The translations under genes were made by a program, and so were the position numbers. Shown one piece after another: positions 18,428-28,678 of a stretch of DNA of 64,000 nucleotides (position 1 is the stretch's first letter; each line of letters opens with the position of its first letter). Below the pieces are notes generated by a model, which was not told the DNA's origin, did not search any database, and was given only the letters and a program-made list of their open reading frames with translations. Source of the DNA: Streptomyces sp. ISL-36 (GTDB taxonomy: Bacteria > Actinomycetota > Actinomycetes > Streptomycetales > Streptomycetaceae); contig NZ_JAGGOS010000057.1 of NCBI RefSeq assembly GCF_018614205.1, positions 49,813 through 113,812 on the forward strand. The letters run 5' to 3'.

Positions 18428-19029
18428 TACGCACCCGCCCCAGCACGCGCACGGAGCAGAGCCGCGGGGGCGACGTCCTCGAGGGGCAGACCACGGCGAG
18501 CCGCGATCTCCTCGGGACGCTGCAGGCCCTTGAGGGCCGCCACGGTCGCGTGCACGATGTTGATCGCGTTGTCGGAGCCGAGCGACTTCGACAGGATGTC
18601 GTGAACGCCGGCGCACTCGAGCACGGCGCGCACCGGGCCACCGGCGATAACACCGGTACCGGGGGAAGCCGGCTTGAGCAGGACGACGCCCGCGGCCTTC
18701 TCGCCCTGGATCGGGTGAGGGATGGTGCCCTGGATGCGCGGAACCTTGAAGAAGTTCTTCTTGGCTTCCTCGACACCCTTGGCGATGGCCGCGGGAACTT
18801 CCTTGGCCTTGCCGTAACCGACACCTACCGTGCCGTCACCGTCGCCCACCACGACCAGCGCGGTGAAGCTGAAGCGGCGACCACCCTTGACAACCTTGGC
18901 GACGCGGTTGATCGCGACAACGCGCTCAACGTACGCGGTCTTCTCGGCGGCAGCGCCACCGTCGCGGCCCTTCCGGTCCCGCCGCTCGCCGCCACCGGCA
19001 CCGCTTCCGCGGCGCTGGGGTCCAGCCAT
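18427..19029 (-). CDS. rpsE: 30S ribosomal protein S5
   Basis: 200 residues. The first ~28 are a Gly/Arg-rich extension; the double-stranded RNA-binding fold follows ([39 protein letters not shown]) and then the C-terminal domain ([20 protein letters not shown]). S5 acts in decoding fidelity and mRNA helicase activity at the entry site. The GGRRFSF region carries no obvious spectinomycin-type deletion. Confidence 0.98.
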   Translation of the reverse strand: MAGPQRRGSGAGGGERRDRKGRDGGAAAEKTAYVERVVAINRVAKVVKGGRRFSFTALVVVGDGDGTVGVGYGKAKEVPAAIAKGVEEAKKNFFKVPRIQGTIPHPIQGEKAAGVVLLKPASPGTGVIAGGPVRAVLECAGVHDILSKSLGSDNAINIVHATVAALKGLQRPEEIAARRGLPLEDVAPAALLRARAGAGA

Positions 19030-19074
19030 TGGATTACCTCTCTCTGTTACGTCCGTTAGTCCCGGAACCGGGGC

Positions 19075-19458
19075 TTAGAACTTCAGCCCGGCTTCGCGGG
19101 CGGCGTCAGCCAGAGCGGCAATGCGCCCGGCGTACCTGTTGCCACCACGGTCGAACACGACAGCCTCGACGCCGGCGGCCTTGGCGCGCTCGGCGACCAG
19201 GGAACCGACCTGCTTGGCCTGCGCGGACTTGTCACCCTCGCCGCCACGGATCGACGCGTCCAGGGTCGACGCCGACGCAAGGGTGTGACCCTTGAGGTCG
19301 TCGATGACCTGAGCGGTGATACCGCGGTTGGAACGCGTCACGACGAGGCGCGGACGCTCCGCCGTACCCGACACGTTCTTGCGGATGCGGATGTGGCGGC
19401 GCTTCTTGGCAGCGCCCTTGTAGGCGTCGCCCTTGGCGATCTTCACACCGTATGCCAT
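19075..19458 (-). CDS. rplR: 50S ribosomal protein L18
   Basis: 127 residues; binds 5S rRNA. Motifs: [40 protein letters not shown]. It starts at ATG 19458, three bases after the rplF stop, and has the normal length. Confidence 0.98.
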   Translation of the reverse strand: MAYGVKIAKGDAYKGAAKKRRHIRIRKNVSGTAERPRLVVTRSNRGITAQVIDDLKGHTLASASTLDASIRGGEGDKSAQAKQVGSLVAERAKAAGVEAVVFDRGGNRYAGRIAALADAAREAGLKF

Positions 19459-19461
19459 GGC

Positions 19462-20001
19462 TTACTTACCAGCCTTTCCGACCTTGCGGCGGATGACCTC
19501 ACCCGCATACTTCACGCCCTTGGCCTTGTAGGGGTCGGGCTTGCGAAGCTTGCGGATGTTGGCGGCGACCTCGCCGACCTTCTGCTTGTCGATGCCCTCG
19601 ACCGAGAACTTGGTCGGCGACTCGACCTTGAACGAGATGCCCTCAGGCGCCTCGATCATGATCGGGTGGCTGTAGCCGAGCTGGAACTCCAGACCGGAGC
19701 CCTTCGCGGCGACGCGGTAACCGACACCGCTGATCTCGAGCGCCTTGATGTATCCCTGGGTCACACCGGTGATCATGTTGGCCACCAGCGTGCGGGACAG
19801 GCCGTGGAGGGCCTTGTTCTGACGCTCGTCGTTGGGGCGGGTGACGTTGAGAACGCCGTCCTCACCCTTAACGATCTCGATCGGCGCGGCGACGGTGTGG
19901 CTCAGGGTGCCCTTGGAACCCTTGACCGTGACCGTGCGGCCCTCGATGGTGACGTCCACACCGGCGGGAACCTGGATAGGCAGCTTGCCAATACGCGACA
20001 T
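19462..20001 (-). CDS. rplF: 50S ribosomal protein L6
   Basis: 179 residues beginning [15 protein letters not shown], with the C-terminal [19 protein letters not shown] motif seen here as [20 protein letters not shown]. It lies near the sarcin-ricin loop and factor-binding site of the 50S. It follows rpsH by about 20 bases. Confidence 0.98.
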   Translation of the reverse strand: MSRIGKLPIQVPAGVDVTIEGRTVTVKGSKGTLSHTVAAPIEIVKGEDGVLNVTRPNDERQNKALHGLSRTLVANMITGVTQGYIKALEISGVGYRVAAKGSGLEFQLGYSHPIMIEAPEGISFKVESPTKFSVEGIDKQKVGEVAANIRKLRKPDPYKAKGVKYAGEVIRRKVGKAGK

Positions 20002-20022
20002 TAGCTATTCCTCCGTTCCCGA

Positions 20023-20421
20023 CTACCAGACGTAGGCGAGGACTTCCCCACCTACGCCCTTCTTGCCTGCCTGCTGTCCGGTCAGGAGACCGTGGGACGT
20101 GGAGATGATCGCCACGCCCAGGCCACCGAGGACCTTCGGCAGGTTGGTGGACTTCGCGTAAACCCGGAGGCCCGGCTTCGAGATCCGCTTGATGCCCGCG
20201 ATGGAGCGCTCACGGTTCGGACCGAACTTGAGCTCGAGAACGAGGTTCTTGCCGACCTCGGCGTCCTCGACCTTCCAGCCCGTGATGAAGCCCTCCTGCT
20301 GGAGGATTTCCGCGATGTGGGACTTGATCTTGCTGTGCGGCATCGACACGGAGTCGTGGTACGCCGAGTTCGCGTTACGCAGACGCGTGAGCATGTCTGC
20401 GATGGGATCAGTCATGGTCAT
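20023..20421 (-). CDS. rpsH: 30S ribosomal protein S8
   Basis: 132 residues from ATG 20421 ([17 protein letters not shown]) to a C-terminus with [13 protein letters not shown] and LAYVW, the S8 signature. An internal ATG two codons in (20415) is an equally good start. S8 binds the central domain of 16S rRNA and, in bacteria studied, represses the spc operon; no clear mimic site was identified here. Confidence 0.98.
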   Translation of the reverse strand: MTMTDPIADMLTRLRNANSAYHDSVSMPHSKIKSHIAEILQQEGFITGWKVEDAEVGKNLVLELKFGPNRERSIAGIKRISKPGLRVYAKSTNLPKVLGGLGVAIISTSHGLLTGQQAGKKGVGGEVLAYVW

Positions 20422-20541
20422 GAATTGGCCTTCGGCCTCTCTCGCCGGGGTTTCCTGTATGCGCCATCCCTCTCCCCACACAGGGGCGGGACGGGTGCGG
20501 CGCGGGGACCTACGGCGTAGTAAGTCGTACGGGCGGCAGAC

Positions 20542-20578
20542 GCCCAACCCTCCTAGCCTAAGCCATGGAGGGGTGGGC
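20542..20578 (-). promoter_or_regulatory. Near-perfect hairpin in the rpsN-rpsH gap
   Basis: Arms 20542-20553 and 20567-20578 pair at 11 of 12 positions. The ~210-base gap 20422-20632 is unusually long inside a compact operon and holds no gene. The stem may be an RNA-processing or attenuation element. Confidence 0.4.
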
Positions 20579-20632
20579 CTCTGCCAACCCTCTGCTTACC
20601 GAGAGACTCCGGTTATCCCAGAATTACGGGGA

Positions 20633-20818
20633 TTACCAGGAGCTCTTGGTCACGCCCGGCAGCTCGCCACGGTGAGCCATCTCACGAAGGCACACGCGGC
20701 ACAGGCCGAACTTGCGGTACACGGAGTGGGGACGACCACAGCGCTGGCAGCGCGTGTAGCCGCGCACGCCGAACTTGGGCTTGCGGGCAGCCTTCGCGAT
20801 GAGAGCCTTCTTCGCCAT
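20633..20818 (-). CDS. rpsN: 30S ribosomal protein S14, zinc-binding type
   Basis: 61 residues starting [20 protein letters not shown] with two CxxC pairs (CQRC and CRVC) for zinc, the short type Z form of S14. It follows rplE by five bases. Streptomycetes may carry a second zinc-independent S14 elsewhere; it is not in this window. Confidence 0.97.
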   Translation of the reverse strand: MAKKALIAKAARKPKFGVRGYTRCQRCGRPHSVYRKFGLCRVCLREMAHRGELPGVTKSSW

Positions 20819-20823
20819 CTCGC

Positions 20824-21378
20824 TTACGCCTCCTTGAACGGGAAGCCGAGGTGACGGAGAAGGGCGCGGCCCTCAGCGTCGTTGGTCGCCGTGGTGACCA
20901 CGGTGATGTCCATACCCCGGACACGGTCGATCTTGTCCTGGTCGATCTCGTGGAACATGACCTGCTCCGTGAGACCGAAGGTGTAGTTGCCACGCCCGTC
21001 GAACTGCTTGGGGGACAGACCACGGAAGTCGCGGATGCGCGGAAGCGCGAGCGACAGGGTGCGGTCGAGGAACTCCCACATGCGGTCGCCACGGAGGGTG
21101 ACGTGCGCACCGATCGGCTGGCCCTCACGCAGCTTGAACTGCGCGATGGACTTACGGGCCTTGGTGACGGCCGGCTTCTGACCGGTGATCGTGGTGAGGT
21201 CGCGGATGGCGCCCTCGATCAGCTTGGAGTCGCGGGCGGCGTCGCCCACACCCATGTTGACCACGATCTTGACGAGGCCGGGGATCTGCATGACGTTCTC
21301 GTAGGAGAACTCCTCACGCAGCTTGCCCGCGATCTCCTCGCGGTACTTCGTCTTGAGACGCGGAGTGGTGGTAGCCAT
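20824..21378 (-). CDS. rplE: 50S ribosomal protein L5
   Basis: 184 residues, with [40 protein letters not shown] and [21 protein letters not shown]5 binds 5S rRNA in the central protuberance. The ATG at 21378 overlaps the rplX stop codon, giving translational coupling. Confidence 0.98.
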   Translation of the reverse strand: MATTTPRLKTKYREEIAGKLREEFSYENVMQIPGLVKIVVNMGVGDAARDSKLIEGAIRDLTTITGQKPAVTKARKSIAQFKLREGQPIGAHVTLRGDRMWEFLDRTLSLALPRIRDFRGLSPKQFDGRGNYTFGLTEQVMFHEIDQDKIDRVRGMDITVVTTATNDAEGRALLRHLGFPFKEA

Positions 21379-21689
21379 CAGATGTCCTCACCCGTCCGCT
21401 TGGCAACGCGGATCTTGTTGCCCTCGTCGTCGAAGCGGTAACCGACACGCGTGACGACCTTGTTGCCGTCCTTCTCCACGACGAGCTGAACGTTGCTCAC
21501 GTGGACAGGGGCCTCGGTCGTGACGATGCCACCGGCCTGCGACGGGCCGGCCTTGGTGTGCTTCTTGACCCGGTTGACACCCTCGACCAGGACACGGTCC
21601 TCGCGGGGGAAGGCCGCGATGACCTTGCCCTGCTTGCCCTTGTCCTTACCGGTGATGACCTGGACCAGGTCGCCCTTCTTGATCTTCAT
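21378..21689 (-). CDS. rplX: 50S ribosomal protein L24
   Basis: 103-residue assembly initiator protein with the KOW motif [20 protein letters not shown] and the conserved [18 protein letters not shown] 21689 lies two bases after the rplN stop codon. Confidence 0.98.
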   Translation of the reverse strand: MKIKKGDLVQVITGKDKGKQGKVIAAFPREDRVLVEGVNRVKKHTKAGPSQAGGIVTTEAPVHVSNVQLVVEKDGNKVVTRVGYRFDDEGNKIRVAKRTGEDI

Positions 21690-21691
21690 GC

Positions 21692-22060
21692 TTACAGCAC
21701 CTCCGGCGCGAGCGAGATGATCTTCATGAACTTCTTCTCGCGCAGCTCACGGCCCACCGGGCCGAAGATACGGGTGCCGCGAGGGTCGCCGTCGTTCTTG
21801 AGAATGACAGCGGCGTTCTCGTCGAAGCGGATGTACGAGCCGTCCTGGCGGCGGCGCTCCTTGACGGTGCGAACGATGACCGCCTTGACGACGTCACCCT
21901 TCTTCACGTTGCCACCGGGGATCGCATCCTTGACGGTGGCGACGATGACGTCACCGATGCCCGCGTAGCGGCGACCGGAGCCACCGAGAACACGGATGCA
22001 AAGGATCTCCTTGGCACCAGTGTTGTCGGCGACACGCAGTCGCGACTCCTGCTGGATCAC
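21692..22060 (-). CDS. rplN: 50S ribosomal protein L14
   Basis: 122 residues starting [20 protein letters not shown], containing [20 protein letters not shown] and ending ISLAPEVL. It is near the subunit interface. A ~105-base spacer with a perfect hairpin separates it from rpsQ. Confidence 0.98.
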   Translation of the reverse strand: MIQQESRLRVADNTGAKEILCIRVLGGSGRRYAGIGDVIVATVKDAIPGGNVKKGDVVKAVIVRTVKERRRQDGSYIRFDENAAVILKNDGDPRGTRIFGPVGRELREKKFMKIISLAPEVL

Positions 22061-22089
22061 GTCTATCTCCTGATTGTCTGCCGGTTCCC

Positions 22090-22125
22090 GGCGGAGGTGC
22101 GCTAGTTGACTAGCGCACCTCCGCC
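22090..22125 (-). promoter_or_regulatory. Perfect 17-bp hairpin between rpsQ and rplN
   Basis: Arms 22090-22106 and 22109-22125 are exact complements around a 2-base loop. There is no T-tract on the minus strand, so it is more likely an RNase III-type processing site, pause or partial attenuator than a full terminator. Confidence 0.6.
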
Positions 22126-22165
22126 GAGCCTGGCGGAACTGACCCGAGGGAAACCCCTCGAGTAA

Positions 22166-22447
22166 TTACTTGGCCTTCTCGAGGATCTCGACGACGCGCC
22201 AGTGCTTCGAGGCGGACAGCTTCCGGGTCTCCATCAGGAGGACGCGGTCGCCGACGCCGGCAGCGTTCTGCTCGTCGTGAGCCTTGAGCTTGTTCGTACG
22301 GCGGATGACCTTGCCGTACAGCGCGTGCTTGACGCGGTCCTCGACGGCGACGACGACGGTCTTGTCCATCTTGTCGCTGACGACCAGGCCCTCACGGACC
22401 TTGCGGGCGTTGCGCTCGGTCTTCTCAGTCACGTTGTTCTCGCTCAT
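22166..22447 (-). CDS. rpsQ: 30S ribosomal protein S17
   Basis: 93 residues with an ~10-residue N-terminal extension, then [20 protein letters not shown] and the OB-fold continuing to [17 protein letters not shown] sequence at the end. Its ATG at 22447 overlaps the rpmC stop codon. Confidence 0.98.
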   Translation of the reverse strand: MSENNVTEKTERNARKVREGLVVSDKMDKTVVVAVEDRVKHALYGKVIRRTNKLKAHDEQNAAGVGDRVLLMETRKLSASKHWRVVEILEKAK

Positions 22448-22671
22448 CAGGCGCTCTCCACCGTCTCGATGCCCAGCTCGCGCTCACGCATCAGGGTGTA
22501 GATCCGCGCGATGTCCTTGCGGACGGACTTGAGCCGCCCGTGGTTCTCGAGCTGGCCAGTCGCCGCCTGGAAGCGGAGGTTGAACAGCTCTTCCTTGGCC
22601 TCGCGGAGCTTGTTGAGAAGCTCCTCGTTGCCCAGCTCGCGCAGCTCGGACGCCTTGGTACCGGCAGTCAT
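22447..22671 (-). CDS. rpmC: 50S ribosomal protein L29
   Basis: 74 residues, mostly two helices: [20 protein letters not shown] and [23 protein letters not shown] 22671 overlaps the rplP stop codon (TGATG); GTG 22674 one codon earlier is an alternative. It lies at the exit tunnel next to L23. Confidence 0.97.
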   Translation of the reverse strand: MTAGTKASELRELGNEELLNKLREAKEELFNLRFQAATGQLENHGRLKSVRKDIARIYTLMRERELGIETVESA

Positions 22672-23090
22672 CACAGCTCACCTGCCTCGCGCTTGACGAT
22701 CTTGCACTTCATCGGCAGCTTGTGGGCCGCACGGGTCAGGGCCTCGCGCGCGATCTTCTCGTTCGGGTAGGACAGCTCGAACATCACCCGACCGGGCTTG
22801 ACGTTCGCGATCCACCACTCCGGCGAACCCTTACCGGAACCCATGCGGGTCTCGGCAGGCTTCTTGGTCAGCGGGCGGTCCGGGTAGATGTTGATCCAGA
22901 CCTTGCCGCCACGCTTGATGTGGCGGGTCATCGCGATACGAGCCGCCTCGATCTGGCGGTTGGTCACGTACGCCGGAGTGAGGGCCTGAATGCCGTACTC
23001 GCCGAACGCAACCTGCGTACCACCCTTGGACATACCGCTGCGCTTCGGGTGGTGCTGCTTGCGGTGCTTGACCCTACGGGGGATCAGCAT
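22671..23090 (-). CDS. rplP: 50S ribosomal protein L16
   Basis: 139 residues starting [20 protein letters not shown], with [16 protein letters not shown] motif ([20 protein letters not shown]) and the conserved [20 protein letters not shown]. It helps position A-site tRNA. Confidence 0.98.
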   Translation of the reverse strand: MLIPRRVKHRKQHHPKRSGMSKGGTQVAFGEYGIQALTPAYVTNRQIEAARIAMTRHIKRGGKVWINIYPDRPLTKKPAETRMGSGKGSPEWWIANVKPGRVMFELSYPNEKIAREALTRAAHKLPMKCKIVKREAGEL

Positions 23091-23095
23091 TTCGG

Positions 23096-23944
23096 TCAGG
23101 CCTCCGTTCCGGTGCTCTCAGCCGGAGCGGCAGCGGCGGCGGGAGCGTCGGCCTTGGGGGCCTCGGCAGCCGGCGCGGACTGCTGCTGCGGCTTGCGGCC
23201 GCGGCCGCCACGCTCGCCACCGCGGCCACCACGGCCGGCGGGACGGTCGCCAGCGCCGGCACCACGGGCCGGGCGGTTACCCGCACGGGCCGCAGCGTTC
23301 TCGGCGCGGACCTCGGCGATGTTCTTGACGTCGCCCTTGTAGATCCAGACCTTCACGCCGATGCGACCGAAGGTGGTCTTGGCCTCGAAGAAGCCGTAGT
23401 CGACGTTCGCGCGGAGCGTGTGCAGGGGCACACGGCCCTCGCGGTAGAACTCCGAGCGGGACATCTCGGCGCCGCCGAGACGACCGCCGCACTGGATCTT
23501 GATGCCCTTGGCGCCGGCCTTCATCGTGCCCTGCATGCTCTTACGCATGGCGCGACGGAAGGAGACGCGGGAGGAGAGCTGCTCGGCAACGGCCTGGGCG
23601 ACCAGCTGAGCGTCCATCTCGGGGTTCTTGACCTCGAGGATGTTCAGCTGGACCTGCTTGCCCGTGAGCTTCTCGAGGTCGCCGCGGATGCGGTCGGCCT
23701 CGGCGCCACGGCGGCCGATGACGATGCCGGGACGCGCGGTGTGGATGTCCACCCGCACGCGGTCACGGGTGCGCTCGATCTCAACCTTCGAGATGCCGGC
23801 GCGCTCCATGCCGGACGTCATCATCCGACGGATGGCGACGTCTTCCTTGACGTAGTCCTTGTACAGCTTGTCGGCGTACCAGCGGGACTTGAAGTCCGTG
23901 GTGATGCCGAGCCGGAACCCATGCGGGTTAACCTTCTGGCCCAT
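23096..23944 (-). CDS. rpsC: 30S ribosomal protein S3
   Basis: 282 residues. The N-terminal KH domain includes [20 protein letters not shown] and is followed by the C-terminal S3 domain ([17 protein letters not shown]). A ~70-residue disordered actinobacterial tail rich in Gly, Arg and Ala closes the protein. It forms part of the mRNA entry helicase. ATG 23944 overlaps the rplV stop codon by one base. Confidence 0.98.
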   Translation of the reverse strand: MGQKVNPHGFRLGITTDFKSRWYADKLYKDYVKEDVAIRRMMTSGMERAGISKVEIERTRDRVRVDIHTARPGIVIGRRGAEADRIRGDLEKLTGKQVQLNILEVKNPEMDAQLVAQAVAEQLSSRVSFRRAMRKSMQGTMKAGAKGIKIQCGGRLGGAEMSRSEFYREGRVPLHTLRANVDYGFFEAKTTFGRIGVKVWIYKGDVKNIAEVRAENAAARAGNRPARGAGAGDRPAGRGGRGGERGGRGRKPQQQSAPAAEAPKADAPAAAAAPAESTGTEA

Positions 23945-24291
23945 TACCGGGTTCCTTCCTTGCTGCTGACGACCACGGTGATGTGGCTGGTCCGCTTACG
24001 GATCCGGTAGGCACGACCCTGAGCACGCGGACGGAACCGCTTCAGGGTCGGGCCCTCATCCACGTACGCCTCGCTGATGAACAGCGAAGAGGCGTCACTG
24101 TGGTCGTAGTTGTGTGCAGCGTTGGCGATGGCGCTGTCCAGCACCTTGCCAACCGGCACGCTCGCGGCCTGCGGGGCGAAACGCAGGACCGCCTGAGCCT
24201 CCGTGGCGTCCATGCCACGGATAAGGTCCACCACGCGGCGGGCCTTCATGGGCGTGACGCGGATGTACCGCGCCTGGGCCCTGGCTTCCAT
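23944..24291 (-). CDS. rplV: 50S ribosomal protein L22
   Basis: 115 residues starting [20 protein letters not shown]. The long beta hairpin that lines the exit tunnel ends in [23 protein letters not shown] 24291 is preceded by GGAAGGACAACC and is preferred; an upstream in-frame ATG at 24321 would add ten residues and cannot be ruled out. No macrolide-type insertion or deletion is evident in the hairpin. Confidence 0.96.
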   Translation of the reverse strand: MEARAQARYIRVTPMKARRVVDLIRGMDATEAQAVLRFAPQAASVPVGKVLDSAIANAAHNYDHSDASSLFISEAYVDEGPTLKRFRPRAQGRAYRIRKRTSHITVVVSSKEGTR

Positions 24292-24333
24292 GGTTGTCCT
24301 TCCAGTGTCTGTCATGGTCATTCCACCCCGCTA

Positions 24334-24615
24334 CTAGCGGCGCTTCGACTTCCGGTCGTCCTTCACGTGACCCCGGAAGGTGCGCGTCGGCGAGAACTCG
24401 CCGAGCTTGTGGCCGACCATCGACTCGGTGACAAACACCGGAATGTGGGTCTTGCCGTTGTGCACCGCGATCGTGTGGCCGAGCATGGCCGGGATGATCA
24501 TCGAGCGACGGGACCAGGTCTTGATGACGTTCTTGGTGCCGGCTTCGTTCTGGACGTCCACCTTCTTTACGAGGTGGTCGTCGACGAAGGGCCCCTTCTT
24601 GAGACTGCGCGGCAT
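24334..24615 (-). CDS. rpsS: 30S ribosomal protein S19
   Basis: 93 residues starting [20 protein letters not shown], with [20 protein letters not shown] and [20 protein letters not shown]. It is in the head of the 30S, paired with S13. It follows rplB by about a dozen bases. Confidence 0.98.
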   Translation of the reverse strand: MPRSLKKGPFVDDHLVKKVDVQNEAGTKNVIKTWSRRSMIIPAMLGHTIAVHNGKTHIPVFVTESMVGHKLGEFSPTRTFRGHVKDDRKSKRR

Positions 24616-24627
24616 CTAAACCCGCTC

Positions 24628-25464
24628 CTAGCGCTTCTTGTTCGTCTTGCGGCGGCGGACGATGTACTTGCTCGAAGCCTTCTTCGGCGAGCGAGTACGA
24701 CCCTCCTTCTGACCCCACGGGGAGACCGGGTGGCGACCACCGGAGGTCTTGCCCTCACCACCACCGTGCGGGTGGTCGACCGGGTTCATCGCCACACCGC
24801 GAACGGTCGGGCGAACGCCCAGCCAGCGCTTGCGGCCGGCCTTGCCCCAGTTGATGTTCGACTGCTCGGCGTTGCCGACCTCGCCAACAGTGGCGCGGCA
24901 GCGGACGTCGACCAGACGGATCTCACCGGACGGCATACGAAGGTGGGCCATCGTGCCCTCCTTCGCCAGCAGCTGCACGGAGGCACCCGCGGAACGGGCG
25001 AACTTGGCGCCACCGCCGGGACGGAGCTCGATCGCGTGGATCGTGGTACCGACCGGGATGTTGCGGAGGGCCAGGTTGTTGCCCGGCTTGATGTCGGCGC
25101 CGGGGCCGTTCTCGACCCGGTCACCCTGCGACAGGTTCTTCGGGGCGATGATGTAGCGCTTCTCGCCGTCCGCGTAGTGGAGCAGCGCGATGCGCGCGGT
25201 GCGGTTGGGGTCGTACTCGATGTGAGCGACCTTGGCCGGCACGCCGTCCTTGTCGTGGCGACGGAAGTCGATCAGACGGTAGGCACGCTTGTGGCCACCG
25301 CCCTGGTGACGGACGGTCACACGACCGGTGTTGTTACGGCCGCCCTTGCTGTGCAGCGGGCGGACCAGCGACTTCTCCGGCGTGGACCGCGTGATCTCGA
25401 CGAAGTCGGCTACGGAGGAGCCACGGCGGCCCGGCGTAGTCGGCTTGTACTTGCGGATTCCCAT
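24628..25464 (-). CDS. rplB: 50S ribosomal protein L2
   Basis: 278 residues. Motifs are [40 protein letters not shown] and the conserved peptidyl-transferase-adjacent [20 protein letters not shown]. It has the normal length and is needed for subunit association and peptidyl transfer. Confidence 0.98.
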   Translation of the reverse strand: MGIRKYKPTTPGRRGSSVADFVEITRSTPEKSLVRPLHSKGGRNNTGRVTVRHQGGGHKRAYRLIDFRRHDKDGVPAKVAHIEYDPNRTARIALLHYADGEKRYIIAPKNLSQGDRVENGPGADIKPGNNLALRNIPVGTTIHAIELRPGGGAKFARSAGASVQLLAKEGTMAHLRMPSGEIRLVDVRCRATVGEVGNAEQSNINWGKAGRKRWLGVRPTVRGVAMNPVDHPHGGGEGKTSGGRHPVSPWGQKEGRTRSPKKASSKYIVRRRKTNKKR

Positions 25465-25504
25465 TTCTCAGTCCTCGTCCGATTCCGGACGATCCAGACC
25501 GCCG

Positions 25505-25828
25505 TTAGGCGGTCGGACCGCCGAAGATGTCGATACGGTTGCCCTCGGCAAGGGTCACGATGGCGCGCTTGGTGTTGGCGCGCTTGCCGAAACCGGTGCG
25601 GGTGCGCTTGCGCTTGCCCTGACGGTTGATCGTGTTGACCCCGGTGACCTTGACCGAGAAGACCGCCTCGACGGCCTGCTTGATCTGGGTCTTGTTGGAT
25701 CCGGGCGCGACGATGAACGTGTACTTGTTCTCGTCGAGCAGCGCGTAGCTCTTCTCGGAGACAACCGGCTTGACGAGGATGTCGCGCGGGTCCGTGAAGG
25801 TCTTGCTGGTGATCGTGGCCTCGGACAT
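25505..25828 (-). CDS. rplW: 50S ribosomal protein L23
   Basis: 107 residues with [20 protein letters not shown] and [20 protein letters not shown]. It is the docking site for trigger factor and SRP at the tunnel exit. Its ATG overlaps the rplD stop codon. Confidence 0.98.
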   Translation of the reverse strand: MSEATITSKTFTDPRDILVKPVVSEKSYALLDENKYTFIVAPGSNKTQIKQAVEAVFSVKVTGVNTINRQGKRKRTRTGFGKRANTKRAIVTLAEGNRIDIFGGPTA

Positions 25829-26478
25829 CAGGCCTCGCTCCCTTCGGTCTCAGCGGTCTGGGGGCCAGACACGAAGGACTCGAAGGCGGCCTTGGTGAAG
25901 ACCACGTCGTCGGAGACGATCACGTCGTACGTGTTGAGCTGGCCCGGCTCCAGGATGTGAACCTGGGGCAGGTTGCGGGCGGAGAGCCACGCGGCCTCGT
26001 CGGCGCGGTCGACGACCAGGAGCAGGTTCTTGCGCTCCGAGATCTTGCCGAACAGCGTCTTCGCGGCCTTGGTGGAGACCTCACCCTCGACCACGCCGGT
26101 GACGACGTGGATGCGGGAGTGGCGCGCCCGGTCCGAGAGGGCACCGCGCAGGGCGGCGGCCTTCATCTTCTTCGGGGTGCGCTGCGAGTAGTCACGCGGC
26201 ACGGGGCCGTGGACGACGCCACCGCCGGCGAACTGCGGCGCACGGGTCGAACCCTGGCGCGCGCGGCCGGTGCCCTTCTGGCGGTAGGGCTTCTTGCCAC
26301 CACCGCGGACTTCGCCGCGGCGCTTGGTCTTGTGCGTGCCCTGACGGGCAGCGGCCAGCTGAGCGACGACGACCTGGTGGATCAGCGGAACGCTGGTCTT
26401 CGCGTCGAAGATCTCCGCGGGGAGCTCGACGGTCCCGGCCTTGTCGCCTGCCGGCGAAAGGATGTCAATGGTGCTCAT
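25828..26478 (-). CDS. rplD: 50S ribosomal protein L4
   Basis: 216 residues starting [20 protein letters not shown]. The extended loop [20 protein letters not shown] reaches the exit tunnel and shows no obvious resistance insertion. In enterobacteria L4 represses the S10 operon; whether this occurs here is not visible. The ATG at 26478 fits the conserved N-terminus. Confidence 0.98.
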   Translation of the reverse strand: MSTIDILSPAGDKAGTVELPAEIFDAKTSVPLIHQVVVAQLAAARQGTHKTKRRGEVRGGGKKPYRQKGTGRARQGSTRAPQFAGGGVVHGPVPRDYSQRTPKKMKAAALRGALSDRARHSRIHVVTGVVEGEVSTKAAKTLFGKISERKNLLLVVDRADEAAWLSARNLPQVHILEPGQLNTYDVIVSDDVVFTKAAFESFVSGPQTAETEGSEA

Positions 26479-26485
26479 CGGTTCC

Positions 26486-27130
26486 TCAAACCCCCTTGGC
26501 CGCGGTACGGACCAGGACGAGGCCACCGTTCGGGCCGGGGACCGCGCCCTTGATGAGCAGCAGACCCTTCTCCGCGTCAACGGCGTGGACGGTCAGGTTC
26601 TGGGTGGTGACCCGCTCGTTGCCCATGCGGCCCGCCATGCGGAGGCCCTTGAACACGCGGCCCGGGGTGGCGCAGCCACCGATGGAACCGGGCGAGCGGT
26701 GCTTGCGCTGGGTGCCGTGACCGGCGCCGAGGCCCTTGAAGTTGTGACGCTTCATGACACCGGCGAAGCCCTTGCCCTTGCTCTTGCCGGTGACGTCGAC
26801 CTTGACGCCCGACTCGAACACGGCAGCGGTGATCTCCTGGCCGAGCGTGTACTCGCTGGCGTCAGCGGTACGCAGCTCCACCAGGTGGCGGCGCGGGGTG
26901 ACGTCGGCCTTGGCGAAGTGACCCTTGAGGGGCTTGTTCACCTTGCGCGGGTCGATCTCGCCGAAGGCGATCTGGACCGACTCGTAGCCGTCGTTGTCGT
27001 TGGTGCGCACCTGGGTGACGACGCAGGGCCCGGCCTTGACGACGGTCACCGGGACGACCCGGTTGTTCTCGTCCCAGACCTGGGTCATGCCGAGCTTCTC
27101 GCCCAGGACGCCCTTAATGTTCTTTGCCAT
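26486..27130 (-). CDS. rplC: 50S ribosomal protein L3
   Basis: 214 residues starting [20 protein letters not shown], with [20 protein letters not shown] and the central extension near [20 protein letters not shown] that approaches the peptidyl-transferase centre. It follows rpsJ by 13 bases. Confidence 0.98.
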   Translation of the reverse strand: MAKNIKGVLGEKLGMTQVWDENNRVVPVTVVKAGPCVVTQVRTNDNDGYESVQIAFGEIDPRKVNKPLKGHFAKADVTPRRHLVELRTADASEYTLGQEITAAVFESGVKVDVTGKSKGKGFAGVMKRHNFKGLGAGHGTQRKHRSPGSIGGCATPGRVFKGLRMAGRMGNERVTTQNLTVHAVDAEKGLLLIKGAVPGPNGGLVLVRTAAKGV

Positions 27131-27143
27131 CTCGCGCGTCACC

Positions 27144-27452
27144 TCAGAGCTTGATCTCGATGTCGACGCCCGCCGGCAGGTCGAGGCGCATGAGCGAGTC
27201 GACCGTCTTCGGCGTGGGGTCGAGGATGTCGATGAGGCGCTTGTGCGTGCGCATCTCGAAGTGCTCGCGCGAGTCCTTGTACTTGTGCGGCGACTTGATG
27301 ACGCAGTACACGTTCTTCTCAGTGGGCAGCGGCACCGGGCCCGCGACCGACGCACCAGTGCGGGTCACCGTCTCGACGATCTTCTTCGCCGAGGAGTCGA
27401 TGACCTCGTGGTCGTAGGCCTTGAGCCGGATGCGGATCTTCTGTCCCGCCAT
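27144..27452 (-). CDS. rpsJ: 30S ribosomal protein S10
   Basis: 102 residues, [20 protein letters not shown] onward. It is a ribosomal head protein and, as NusE, partner of NusB in antitermination. It is the first gene of the S10 operon. A conserved 25-bp palindromic element lies 64 bases upstream, also found upstream of rpsL. Confidence 0.98.
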   Translation of the reverse strand: MAGQKIRIRLKAYDHEVIDSSAKKIVETVTRTGASVAGPVPLPTEKNVYCVIKSPHKYKDSREHFEMRTHKRLIDILDPTPKTVDSLMRLDLPAGVDIEIKL

Positions 27453-27515
27453 GGCTACTCAGTAGTCCTGTCTCTCGTAACGCTCCGGAACCCGGGGGTT
27501 CTCTTGACTCCTCCT

Positions 27516-27540
27516 CCGACCCACGCGGTCGGGCGTGTCG
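27516..27540 (-). promoter_or_regulatory. Palindromic leader element upstream of rpsJ, shared with rpsL
   Basis: On the minus strand it contains CCGACC-GCGTG-GGTCGG preceded by CGACACGC. The 25-base block matches 41632-41656 upstream of rpsL at 24 positions and stands at a similar distance from the start codon. It is likely part of the promoter or leader of both ribosomal operons. Confidence 0.6.
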
Positions 27541-28030
27541 CACTCCCTCTACGCAGAAGTCCCGAAGGATTTCCCAACCAAGGGGGTGCGGGCCCAGAAA
27601 CCCGCGGAACCGGGGGTGGAACACCCACCGGGTGCCTGGTCGGCGCCCCGCTGACGCTTCCCGGAAGATTCCCGTACGTCCGCCCCTGAGAAGAGGCGAC
27701 GAGTACTGTGGGACTCGCTTCCGGTCCTCCCGGCGGGAGGCGCGCAGCATCGGCACTCAACCGAGCAACCCCGACAGTCTGCCATACGGGATGCGGCGGT
27801 GGCCAATCGGGCCGAAGAGAGTACCCCGGACGTGACAGAGATCAAACCTGGGGTGCGACACGCCCCTCCCCCGCCGCCGGACGGCGCGGGCACGGTCCTC
27901 CCCGGGTGCTCAACCGACGCACACGGGACCCCCACACCGTCTTCGAACCCGCCCGCACGACATGCCGGGCATGTGCGGATTGCCGTCTCGCGACTGGTTA
28001 CGGCTTCCGTCGCTGTGCCAAGGTGTCGCG
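27541..28030. promoter_or_regulatory. Divergent intergenic region between rpsJ and the toxin locus
   Basis: About 490 bases without a convincing gene. The rpsJ-side part should hold the S10 promoter; the other part should hold the promoter of the plus-strand accessory operon. Several open frames cross it on both strands, but they lack ribosome-binding sites and recognisable protein features. Confidence 0.5.
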
Positions 28031-28678
28031 GTGATCGATCTCGGGGGCAGCTCGGACACGCCGACACGGCGGACTCGGCTCGCTGACTACGCAGACATGC
28101 CCGTCGAACCGCAGGGCACGCCGGTACAGGCCACCGACGCATCCGCGCCGGATCCGTCTCCCGCGGGGTGGTCTCCACCACAGTGGTCTCCCCCGCCCTC
28201 ACCATCTCCCGATACGCGCGAGCCCGCCCCGTCCTCTTCGGCACCCGGTGCGCGACGCCCGAACGAGCCGGAAGTGCCGCGGGACGCTGCGGCGGAAGCC
28301 AAGCGACGCGAGTTCGAAGCGGTCCTGGAGCTCTTCCGTATGACGGCGGTGCTCGTGCCGCGCCGGGACCGGTCCTGGCTGACCGTCGACTTCGGCGGCG
28401 TGCGGTGGATCCTCGCGTTCTCCGACGAGTCGGCGCTGGCCAGGTACGCCCTCGCCCGGGGCGAGGGCGGAGCGGAGTGGGAGTACGAGACGGTACTCGG
28501 GGCGCGGCTGCTGGACGTGGCCGTGCCGAGCGCGGGGGTGCCGTGCGGGGTGGCCCTGGACGCGGCGGACGGCGCGGAGCACGCGGTGCTGTTTCCGCCG
28601 GTGGCCGGCGTCGTACCGGACGCTGCGGCGGTGGACAGGGATGTCACGGGAGCTGACGCGTGGGGGGCGGCACGGTGA
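28031..28678 (+). CDS. SseB-like domain protein, first gene of the toxin locus
   Basis: 215 residues if started at GTG 28031 (AAGGTG five bases upstream); ATG 28097 is an alternative. After a Pro/Ser-rich N-terminus of about 80 residues comes a compact alpha/beta domain. Typical sequences are FRMTAVLVPRRDRSWLTVDF, VRWILAFSDESALARYA and GARLLDVAVPSAGVPCGVAL, followed by VVPDA. This pattern resembles the SseB N-terminal domain family that is common next to WXG/T7SS genes in Streptomyces. Its role is unknown, perhaps a chaperone or adaptor. Its stop codon overlaps the next start by four bases (GTGA). Confidence 0.72.
   Translation: MIDLGGSSDTPTRRTRLADYADMPVEPQGTPVQATDASAPDPSPAGWSPPQWSPPPSPSPDTREPAPSSSAPGARRPNEPEVPRDAAAEAKRREFEAVLELFRMTAVLVPRRDRSWLTVDFGGVRWILAFSDESALARYALARGEGGAEWEYETVLGARLLDVAVPSAGVPCGVALDAADGAEHAVLFPPVAGVVPDAAAVDRDVTGADAWGAAR

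Noticed and set aside
27549..28244. 231-codon minus-strand frame between rpsJ and the SseB-like gene
   Set aside because: Low-complexity translation, no ribosome-binding site, overlaps both the S10 promoter region and the start of a supported gene.
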